Source of the DNA: Planctomycetota bacterium
GTDB lineage: Bacteria; Planctomycetota; Planctomycetia; Pirellulales; Pirellulaceae
Length of the DNA: 15,864 nt
Assembly: GCA_029259935.1 (NCBI GenBank)
Contig: JAJDEH010000232.1
Location: 1-15,864, forward strand
Direction: 5' to 3'
In this document: one piece after another, positions 1-6,310 of the stretch
How positions within the stretch are numbered: the first letter of the stretch is position 1
Layout: the number at the start of each line of letters is the position of its first letter
Made by a program: the position numbers and the translations under genes
Notes under the pieces: generated by a model
What the model was told of the DNA's origin: nothing
The model's input: only the letters and a program-made list of their open reading frames with translations
Databases searched by the model: none

Positions 1-67
1 CAAAGACTCGAACGAACTGGTAAGTTCCATCGTAGGCGGCTTCCGTGCCAGAGAAATTGAAAGGTAA
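1..67 (+). CDS. Possible C-terminal end of an upstream gene (partial)
   Basis: The second forward frame is open from the window edge to a TAA at 65-67. It would give a 21-residue tail ending in FRAREIER. The other two forward frames stop within the same stretch. The fragment is too short to recognise a family. The call rests only on the open frame and on a strong terminator-like hairpin whose loop contains this stop codon, which suggests a transcript ends here. It could equally be non-coding sequence. Confidence 0.3.
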   Translation, partial: KDSNELVSSIVGGFRAREIER

Positions 68-102
68 GATGGTCAATTTCAATTGTCACGGGCCGCCTTT
101 TT
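35..102 (+). terminator. Nested intrinsic terminator-like hairpin
   Basis: GGCGGC (35-40) pairs with GCCGCC (92-97), and CCGTG (43-47) pairs with CACGG (87-91). This gives 11 base pairs interrupted only by a two-base TT bulge. Inside it, GAAATTGA (53-60) pairs with TCAATTTC (73-80) around a 12-base loop. TTTTT follows the outer stem at 98-102. The T-tract orientation fits termination of plus-strand transcription entering from the left. The stem begins before, and encloses, the TAA that may end the upstream gene. Confidence 0.6.
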
Positions 103-217
103 CGCGCCAATACCAGTCACGAAAAGTGCAAAACAGGAACTAAGTCCCGCCAAGGAATCCCGTCAAACGCGAGACTTTCGTTTAGTGACCGATGTAGAGT
201 AAAGCGAGACCAACAAA

Positions 218-724
218 GTGCCAAACCTGGATTTTCCCGATTGGCTGTTCCTGGGCGGGCCCGTCCTGTTGCTGATCGGCGCGATTGTGCTGCTGAAGGT
301 TTCATACACGGCCAAACGGTTCGTCCCACTGCCACCGACGAAGCCCGCATTCTGCTTGCTGCCAAAATACACCTTCACGATTCCGATTCAGGGTACTAAT
401 GCCGAAGCGGACCTGGCGGCGATACTCGTGCAGTTCGGATTCCGCGAACCGCAGCGCGACGCCACCGCCATTGTTTTCACTCGTGGTTCCGCGTTGGGCG
501 ACTTTTCCGTGAAGATTGCCAAGCTGGTGGTGACCGCTTCGCTGCCGGTGTCGCATCCCGTCGAACTGAAGATCGAATACGGGGTGGTGGTTGGCTGTGC
601 GTTTGACACCGGGGATCTTTGGAAATTTTGCAACGAGCTAATCGAAAAGGTTGAGGCGTCCATGGATCGCCAAGAGTTTAAAGCGGTCGAAACCGGCAAC
701 CCGTACCAGTCGCCACGGGCCTGA
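218..724 (+). CDS. Hypothetical protein with one N-terminal membrane helix
   Basis: This 168-residue protein is not recognised. Residues about 9-27 form a hydrophobic segment (WLFLGGPVLLLIGAIVLL) suited to one membrane helix or an uncleaved anchor. The remaining 140 residues look like a soluble mixed alpha/beta domain with no Cys-rich or catalytic motif that I can see. The start is GTG at 218. An in-frame TAA at 200-202 limits upstream extension, and no ATG lies between. There is no clear Shine-Dalgarno sequence. The gene stops 43 bp before the DUF2007-type gene on the same strand, so the two may be co-transcribed. Because that neighbour is a small predicted signalling/zinc-ribbon protein, a membrane-associated accessory role is conceivable, but this is inference only. 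Confidence 0.7.
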   Translation: MPNLDFPDWLFLGGPVLLLIGAIVLLKVSYTAKRFVPLPPTKPAFCLLPKYTFTIPIQGTNAEADLAAILVQFGFREPQRDATAIVFTRGSALGDFSVKIAKLVVTASLPVSHPVELKIEYGVVVGCAFDTGDLWKFCNELIEKVEASMDRQEFKAVETGNPYQSPRA

Positions 725-767
725 GCCATGCAGTCGTGGACTGCCATGCACTTCCTGGGACACGCGA

Positions 768-1184
768 ATGAAATTTAAAGAACCATTCAAGGTTTATACC
801 GCGGCCAGCAACATTGAAGCTCATATGATCGTCGACATGTTGGGCACCCATGGTATCGATGCGTTCGCGGACGAGGACAACTCGGGCGCAAGCCTGTGGG
901 CTTTTGGAACGTTGAGTCAATTTCACCAACCGAATGTGTGGATCGAAAAAGCAGCCGGGGCCGAGGCCGCGGATCTGATTCGCCGGTTTGAAGAGACGAA
1001 ACGCGAACGCAAGGCTCGCCCCTCGTCCGGTCGACAGATAAATGCCGAGTGTGAGGACTGCGGCGCGATTTCGGTCTTTCCAGATTCGCTCGACGGAACC
1101 ACGCAAGAGTGTTCCCAATGCCGTGCCTATATCGACGTGGGGGAACTCGATTGGGATCAGGACTTTGGCGAGCCGGAAGAATAG
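768..1184 (+). CDS. DUF2007-type signal-transducing protein with C-terminal zinc ribbon
   Basis: The 138-residue product begins with a DUF2007-like domain (about residues 1-75). Its hallmarks are KVYTAASNIEAHMI, then a hydrophobic helix, then GIDAFADEDNSG, the pattern of the family annotated as putative prokaryotic signal transducers. A short zinc ribbon follows (about residues 93-125), with CEDC and CSQC knuckles separated by about 18 residues. The C-terminus is acidic. No membrane segment is visible, so it is probably cytoplasmic. The frame is open upstream to 651, but that extension overlaps the preceding gene by 74 bp and encodes a low-quality Arg/Ser-rich stretch. ATG 768 is therefore preferred because the domain starts immediately after it. 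The gene converges on the WD40 gene with a 28-bp gap and no obvious terminator between. The biochemical role is unknown. Confidence 0.82.
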   Translation: MKFKEPFKVYTAASNIEAHMIVDMLGTHGIDAFADEDNSGASLWAFGTLSQFHQPNVWIEKAAGAEAADLIRRFEETKRERKARPSSGRQINAECEDCGAISVFPDSLDGTTQECSQCRAYIDVGELDWDQDFGEPEE

Positions 1185-1212
1185 CGGACGCGAGCCCGCA
1201 ACCGATTGTCGC

Positions 1213-3351
1213 CTAGCGGTAACGTAAAGGGGAGTTGTCTTTCGAGCGAGCAACCTCGGATTGTTTCACCCAGTTTTCGTACAAAGCGGCCAGCGGGTCA
1301 AAATACTCGTCTTGTTCGACGTTGGGACTTCGTGGGGTGATCTTGTCCGACTCGGGGGCTGCTTCAAAGCTACCGGCCGTGGGCATGACGTGGTGAGTGT
1401 CCTGAAAGTCCGCAGCCACGTTTTCAGTCGCATCCGGAATTCGCCTCACGGCGGGGGCAGTTTGGACTGGCAATCGATTGGCCAAGCGGCGTGGCGCGTC
1501 CAATTCTCGCAACGGTTGTGCATTGGTCGCCATCTGAATCAACTCGTCGATCCGCAGGCTCCACAACCGCAGCGAGGAATCTTCTCCGGCACTGACCAGC
1601 CAGTGGCCGTCGGGGCTGGTGGCGAGCGACGTGATGCGGCCACGATGCCCGCTGAGTACGACGGGCATCTCACTGGGACCGGTCGAGTCGAGCCCCCATA
1701 AATGAACAGTTCCGTCGGAATTTCCGGAGATGATCCAGTTGGCTTTTGGGCTGATCGCCACGATTTGGATGGGGCGGGCCGGGCCTCGTAAGGAAATGGA
1801 ACGAGCGGCAGGGTCGGCGGCAGTCAGATCCCAAGCGCGAGCCACGCCGTCGACGCTGGCGGTCACAAGCCAACGGCCTTGTGGACCGATGGCCAATGCT
1901 TCGACCGGTGCCTGATGCCCGCCCAAGACGATCGCGGAATCGGGAACCTTTTCTGATAGGTCCCACAGCCGGACGCCAAAGTCTTGTGACGAAAAACCGC
2001 CGCTGGTGGCCAGCCAGCGGCTGTCCGGGCTGAACACGGCCGCACTAATTCTACCCTGGTGTCCACTGAGGATTATCGGCGTCACCGCCGGGCGCAAGGC
2101 GGTCAAATCCCACAGCCGCGCGGCCCCGTCTTCGCCGCCACTAATGACCCAGCGATTGTTGGGGCTGATGGCCACGACGCGAATTTGCCCTCGATGGCCC
2201 GTCAACTCGACGGGCTTGCGCAACGAGTCGACCGACTCCAAATCAAACAGAAAGGCGGCACTGTCAGACAGGGTAAAGCCGCCGCCGGCGGTCACCAGCC
2301 AACGACTATCGCGGCTGACCGCCAGTCCGCCAATGCGCCCGCGATTTCCTCGCAACACCACCGGGCTTTGGGACGGATCGCCCGTTTTCATGTTCCATAG
2401 CCGCACCGTTGAATCAGAACTTCCGGTGACAAGCCATTGACGATCGCGAGTGAACTCGACCGCGCTCACATGGCTTTCATGGCCACGAAGCACGGTCGGC
2501 GTGGCACTGGGGTCGGCCGACTTGAGGTCCCACAGATAGGCCGTGCGATCGACGCTTCCACTGGCGAGCCAGCGACTATCGGGACTGACCGCGACGGAAA
2601 TGATTTTGCCGCCATGCCCGCGCAACTGCTTGCCATCGATTTTCAGGAGCCCGTCGCGAAGAACTTGATGGGCTTCGCGAATGATCGGTGCCTTCACCTG
2701 GCGCGTTATCTTCAAGGCTTCGGCCGCCAATTCCATGCTGAGTTGGGGACTGCGCGAGCCGAACTGCTGCGACTGCTGAGTCAGATAGCGGGCCATTTCG
2801 GAATGGGCCTCGCGCCGAGCACGCTCATGGCGAGCCACCGCTTCCTTCCGGCGTGTCTCGGCGATTTCCAATTTTCGTTCCAACTCCCTCCGTGCCTGCC
2901 GGTGCGCTTGGACGAGTCTTTCGTTTTCGCGATTTTGCTCGGCGAGCGCTTGAGTGGTTAGCATGAAGGTCCATGACAAAACGCCAATACCCGCGAAGAG
3001 GGCGACCAGCAACGCGCTGCTAAGTGCCGCCTTGAACGGATGATTCCGGCACCAGCGACGAAGACGGCGAATCCCCGTGGCGGGCCGCTCTTGGATGGGC
3101 TCGCCAGCCAGCCACCGTTGCAGTTCGTCACGTGGCTCTTCGGCCAACGCTGAAGAAGTCGGCTCGTTGGACGATGGATCGACTTGTGACGGATCGATCA
3201 TGAAATGCAAGCCGCAATTTTCACAATCAACGTCTTGTGGCCCCGATTGCTCGACCACTTCGGCGGCGGTGTTGCAGAGCGGGCAATGGCAGCGAACGAT
3301 ATCCGGTTCCGAAGAAGTGACTTGGAACTGGTAGGATCGTTGCGTTTTCAT
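1213..3351 (-). CDS. Membrane-anchored zinc-ribbon / WD40 repeat protein (kinase-less relative of planctomycete kinase-WD40 receptors)
   Basis: The product has 712 residues. Residues about 20-50 form a zinc ribbon with knuckles C23-x2-C26 and C43-x2-C46. Residues about 78-106 read RWLAGEPIQERP...RRWCRNHP. This strongly resembles the stretch between the kinase domain and the membrane helix in planctomycete Ser/Thr kinase-WD40 proteins. A membrane helix lies at about 108-130 and a highly charged coiled coil at about 135-185. Eight WD40 blades run from about 242 to 605, most showing GH near the start and RLWDL-like ends. Blades 3 and 7 lack the GH pair. A 100-residue low-complexity tail ends the protein. 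There is no kinase domain (no GxGxxG, HRD or DFG). With the zinc ribbon in the cytosol, the propeller would lie outside, presumably as a protein-binding platform. AAAGGGGAAACTAC precedes the ATG and supplies a plausible Shine-Dalgarno. Confidence 0.93.
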   Translation of the reverse strand: MKTQRSYQFQVTSSEPDIVRCHCPLCNTAAEVVEQSGPQDVDCENCGLHFMIDPSQVDPSSNEPTSSALAEEPRDELQRWLAGEPIQERPATGIRRLRRWCRNHPFKAALSSALLVALFAGIGVLSWTFMLTTQALAEQNRENERLVQAHRQARRELERKLEIAETRRKEAVARHERARREAHSEMARYLTQQSQQFGSRSPQLSMELAAEALKITRQVKAPIIREAHQVLRDGLLKIDGKQLRGHGGKIISVAVSPDSRWLASGSVDRTAYLWDLKSADPSATPTVLRGHESHVSAVEFTRDRQWLVTGSSDSTVRLWNMKTGDPSQSPVVLRGNRGRIGGLAVSRDSRWLVTAGGGFTLSDSAAFLFDLESVDSLRKPVELTGHRGQIRVVAISPNNRWVISGGEDGAARLWDLTALRPAVTPIILSGHQGRISAAVFSPDSRWLATSGGFSSQDFGVRLWDLSEKVPDSAIVLGGHQAPVEALAIGPQGRWLVTASVDGVARAWDLTAADPAARSISLRGPARPIQIVAISPKANWIISGNSDGTVHLWGLDSTGPSEMPVVLSGHRGRITSLATSPDGHWLVSAGEDSSLRLWSLRIDELIQMATNAQPLRELDAPRRLANRLPVQTAPAVRRIPDATENVAADFQDTHHVMPTAGSFEAAPESDKITPRSPNVEQDEYFDPLAALYENWVKQSEVARSKDNSPLRYR

Positions 3352-3986
3352 GTAGTTTCCCCTTTGCCCTGGTGCCCCAACGGTCTACCCGTGTCCAACG
3401 TGCTAGGTTCGATACAGCTATCACATTACCTACCACGTTCAAAATCATCATCGGACGAATGATGAAATCAACCAGCACGAAATGCTGTCAGTCGACAGAG
3501 CCGTCACATTCCGTACACGCAGAATCACCACCATAATCCACTTTTGGGCCAACGAAACAAAAGCGAGCAGCGTGTTCTCCGCCTTGCCAAGGGCGAGCTA
3601 GAGGGGCTCGGGCATTTGTGCCGCCGCGCGCTTGCCCAGCAATGCCAAGAGCGTAGCCTTCCAAAGCGCACTTCGAGAATTCAATCGCCAGAGGATTACT
3701 CCTTGGATGGCAAAGATATTAGACGATGTTTGGAATTTCGGCCGATTGGTGGGAAGCAAGAGAATGATAGGGGGAGTGCGCGCGGGAAAGCGCGGATGGG
3801 AGGAAGGGGATCAGCGCATTTGTAGGACGGGGACGCCCATCGGACGGTAACTCAAACAGAATCCATCTAGCACGGTTAGCGCGAACGCGGGTCGTTCGAG
3901 TTAGCGCATGCTATATCGCCACCTCTGAATCAGGCCCGAGCAGCCAGCGCTGTTCGTGATTTGGTTGGATTCTCTGGCCGATTGAA
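3352..3986. other. 635-bp region without a convincing gene
   Basis: This holds the upstream region of the WD40 gene on one side and the downstream side of the small minus-strand gene on the other. Short plus-strand frames at 3544-3850 are Arg/Gln/Gly-rich, lack a ribosome binding site and resemble no protein. A 70-codon stop-free minus-strand frame (3601-3810) has no good start. A small hairpin (TCATCAT 3445-3451 / ATGATGA 3459-3465) and two copies of GTTAGCGC (3875-3882, 3900-3907) are present but have no assigned role. No clear sigma-70 promoter for the WD40 gene could be fixed. Confidence 0.6.
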
Positions 3987-4355
3987 CTAGGCAGCTCGGC
4001 TCATGGCCACCACGGTTGGGTGCGACGAGTCTGCTTCTTCGCCTTTTTTCAATTTACCAATGTTTTGCGGACTGAGCGATCCAATCAGTTCGCCGAGCGT
4101 GAGCGTTCGGCTGTCGATCTCCAGGGGAATCTCGGATTTCGGATCGCAGAACAAATCGACGTCGCCTTCCCCGCTTAGCAACTCGTCAAACTCGCGCAAC
4201 AGTCCGTCGCGAATCGCTTGGCGAACAAGATGGCCGCGCGTGGCGGATACATCTTGGCCGTCATCGCCCAAGCCTTCGAGCGCGCGTTGCGCGAGGCCGG
4301 CCAAATAGGCGTTGGGAATGTCAATCGTACGTGGAACATAAATCTTGACTTGCAT
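3987..4355 (-). CDS. Small hypothetical protein
   Basis: This 122-residue protein is not assigned to a family. It is soluble, with no signal peptide or membrane helix. Residues 1-8 (MQVKIYVP) look like a beta strand. They are followed by predicted helices that include SATRGHLVRQAIRDGLL, and then by an acidic segment and a polar tail. The strand followed by helices recalls small DNA-binding or antitoxin-like folds, but no diagnostic motif supports that. The frame is open up to 4415, yet the ATG at 4355 is preferred because GGGAGGAG sits 3 bases upstream of it, the best Shine-Dalgarno in the window. The gene stands alone, flanked on both sides by long gaps, with no partner toxin visible. Confidence 0.72.
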   Translation of the reverse strand: MQVKIYVPRTIDIPNAYLAGLAQRALEGLGDDGQDVSATRGHLVRQAIRDGLLREFDELLSGEGDVDLFCDPKSEIPLEIDSRTLTLGELIGSLSPQNIGKLKKGEEADSSHPTVVAMSRAA

Positions 4356-4358
4356 CGT

Positions 4359-4366
4359 CTCCTCCC
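4359..4366 (-). promoter_or_regulatory. Strong Shine-Dalgarno that fixes the start at 4355
   Basis: Read on the minus strand the sequence is GGGAGGAG, then ACG, then ATG. The match to the anti-SD consensus is nearly perfect, whereas the possible upstream start at 4415 has none. It therefore decides the start of the small hypothetical gene. Confidence 0.75.
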
Positions 4367-4746
4367 TGAGAGATGAACCGATTTGTTTTTGATGGATGCG
4401 CGCCGAACGAACCACCTTCGACGGAAAACGCGAAGAGGTGTCGTGGTCGCACCTGGCTGCCCGCAGGTGGCAGTTCGCTTGGTGAATACCTGCGACTTGG
4501 GGTCGTCCGCTCGTAAATCCTTCTGCTCGAAACGTGCGAGTGCCCAGCGAATCGAGCTGGAAGAATCGCGGCGAGTGGATACTCGTACTTGATGTATCGG
4601 CGAGCGAGGTTTGCCGGTTGCACGGAATCTCGCGATTTTTCGCGTTTCACACGACGGGTTACGTGCCGCTAGCACGGATCTTGATTAGCGGATGCGGCCG
4701 GATGAGAACTAAGAACAGATTCAGGATTGAAGTGGGCTCACCGCGC
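4367..4746. other. 380-bp region without a convincing gene
   Basis: This lies between the sulfatase stop codon and the small hypothetical gene, both on the minus strand. Frames here are short, Arg/Ser-rich and lack ribosome binding sites. A minor hairpin CGCGA-TTTT-TCGCG (4631-4644) has only a short T-run after it on the plus strand and none on the minus strand, so it is not a credible sulfatase terminator. The direct repeat GCTCACCG/GCTCACCG lies at the end of the sulfatase gene. Nothing else was recognised. Confidence 0.55.
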
Positions 4747-6183
4747 TCACCGTCCGATAGGCCGCCGAGCCGTGCCGACATTTTTCGCGCCGTCACCCAG
4801 TTCCATTCGCATCGCCTCGGCGTGTTTCTTTAATCGGGCCACTACGTCGGGATGCTCCCGCGCAACATTGGTTGTTTCGCCAATGTCGCTTTCCAGATCG
4901 AATAGCGACAACTCGATGTTTTTGCGCCGGCCTTTGCCGGGGATGCCAGCCTTGCCGGGCACTGGCGAGTTGTAGCCTTGTGCAAACATTAATTTCCACT
5001 TGCCGCTGCGCAGAGCCATCAATCGGTTGCCGCCGTCGTAGTGATAAAAGACTTCGTGCGGCGATTTGGCGCCTGCCTTCCCGAACATTAGGTCGCTGAT
5101 GTCCTGGCCGTCGATCTTGTTTTTTGGCAGTGGAGTTCCGGCCAGCTTGGCAAACGTGGGCAGCACATCGATCGTGCCGGCCACTTCCGCGCAGGACTTT
5201 CCAGCCGGAATTCTTCCGGGCCAGCGCATCAGGCAAGACACGCGAAAGCCGCCCTCGAAGTTGGTTCCCTTGCCTTCGCGCAACGGTTTCGCGGAACCCG
5301 CATGGTCGCCGTACAGCAGCCACGGCCCGTTGTCGGACGTGAACACGACGCAGGTCTTCTCGTCAATTCCGTTCTTCTTCAACGCGGCGATAATTTGTCC
5401 CACTCCCCAGTCGATCTCGCTAATCACATCGCCGAACAGGCCTCGCTTTGACTTCCCTTCGTATTTCTCCGATACGAACAGCGGCACATGGGGCTGCGGG
5501 TTCGGCAGATAAATGAAGAATGGTTCGGCTTTTTGCTGGTCGATGAACTGTACGGCGCGTTCGGCAAGCTGAGTCGTGAGTTGCACCTGATCCGCCGGCA
5601 TGACCTGGGGCTTGATGATCTTGGTGCCTTCATACAGCGGCAAATGCGGCCATCGTTTCAATCGTTCTTCCATCGTCAGATGCCGCACGTTTGGATGAAA
5701 GGGCCACATGTCGTTTGAGTAGGGAATGCCAAAGTATTCATCGAAGCCTTGATTCGGCGGCAAGAACTTCGGCAGATGCCCGAGATGCCACTTGCCAAAG
5801 CACGCGGTCGCGTAACCCTTCTGCTTCAGTACTTCCGCGATGGTCATTTCGCCGGGATTCAAACCGGTCTTGGAATGCGGCCCAAAGTTGCCGCCGATGC
5901 CGACACGCGTAGGAATACACCCGGTCATCAGCGCCGCCCGCGACGGCGTGCAAAAAGACCGTCCGACATAAAAGTCCGTGAACTTCATCCCCTCCCGCGC
6001 CATTCGATCCAGATTCGGAGTTTCATAGCCTTCGGCTCCAAAGGGGCCGATGTCGGCGTATCCCATATCGTCGCAAAAGACGACGATGAAGTTGGGCGGG
6101 CGATCCTCGGCACCGTTCGTCGTTGAATGGCCCATCACCATCGTCAGAAACGCCGCCAACAAAATCCGAATTCCGTGTTTCAT
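4747..6183 (-). CDS. Secreted arylsulfatase-type sulfatase (formylglycine-dependent, S1 class)
   Basis: The 478-residue product begins with a Sec signal peptide (positive MKHGIR, then hydrophobic residues to about 25). It then carries the full alkaline-phosphatase-superfamily sulfatase set. This includes metal ligands D38-D39 (FCDDMGY), the nucleophile motif C78-T-P-S-R82 within CTPSRAALMTG, and GKWHLG with K131 and H133. It also includes PHVP with H232, TSDNG with D284-N285, and K299. C78 would be converted to formylglycine by a maturase not encoded here. The family hydrolyses sulfate esters of polysaccharides or small molecules; the substrate cannot be assigned from sequence. Family-typical length and intact motifs suggest an active periplasmic or secreted enzyme. 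A GGAG lies very close to the ATG. The gene is divergent from the PSCyt1/DUF1501 pair, a frequent planctomycete arrangement. Confidence 0.96.
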   Translation of the reverse strand: MKHGIRILLAAFLTMVMGHSTTNGAEDRPPNFIVVFCDDMGYADIGPFGAEGYETPNLDRMAREGMKFTDFYVGRSFCTPSRAALMTGCIPTRVGIGGNFGPHSKTGLNPGEMTIAEVLKQKGYATACFGKWHLGHLPKFLPPNQGFDEYFGIPYSNDMWPFHPNVRHLTMEERLKRWPHLPLYEGTKIIKPQVMPADQVQLTTQLAERAVQFIDQQKAEPFFIYLPNPQPHVPLFVSEKYEGKSKRGLFGDVISEIDWGVGQIIAALKKNGIDEKTCVVFTSDNGPWLLYGDHAGSAKPLREGKGTNFEGGFRVSCLMRWPGRIPAGKSCAEVAGTIDVLPTFAKLAGTPLPKNKIDGQDISDLMFGKAGAKSPHEVFYHYDGGNRLMALRSGKWKLMFAQGYNSPVPGKAGIPGKGRRKNIELSLFDLESDIGETTNVAREHPDVVARLKKHAEAMRMELGDGAKNVGTARRPIGR

Positions 6184-6310
6184 TTCTCCACGCCTTTCAT
6201 TCGCTTCCCCGGGGTATTTGAGTTTTCGCCCTTATCCATGATAATCTAGCTATTATAGCGTCCCCGCCAGAGGCTCGTCCTTCCCCACCGCCCAACCAGC
6301 GAGTCAAAAA
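6184..6310. promoter_or_regulatory. Divergent intergenic control region between sulfatase and PSCyt1 gene
   Basis: This 127-bp gap must hold the start signals of both divergent genes. An AT-rich island lies at 6234-6257. Read on the minus strand, 6257-6252 is a perfect TATAAT, about 68 bp before the sulfatase ATG, but no good -35 lies at the usual distance. On the plus strand, TTGAGT (6218-6223) and GATAAT (6240-6245) are 16 bp apart and could serve the PSCyt1 gene. Planctomycete promoter consensus is poorly defined, so these are candidates only. Confidence 0.35.

Noticed and set aside
651..767. Upstream extension of the DUF2007-type gene to a start at 651
   Set aside because: It overlaps the preceding gene and adds an Arg/Ser/Pro-rich stretch unlike the family. 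The conserved domain starts right after ATG 768.
1261..2961. Several plus-strand open frames opposite the WD40 gene
   Set aside because: They are antisense shadows of a clear WD40 coding sequence and have no family features of their own.
3544..3850. Two overlapping plus-strand frames of 72-93 codons
   Set aside because: The composition is Arg/Gln/Gly-rich, there is no ribosome binding site, and no domain is recognised.
4356..4415. Upstream start at 4415 for the small minus-strand gene
   Set aside because: It would translate straight through the strong Shine-Dalgarno at 4359-4366. That site fits ATG 4355 far better.
4631..4644. CGCGA-TTTT-TCGCG hairpin downstream of the sulfatase
   Set aside because: The stem is only five base pairs and no T-tract follows on the strand of the sulfatase transcript.
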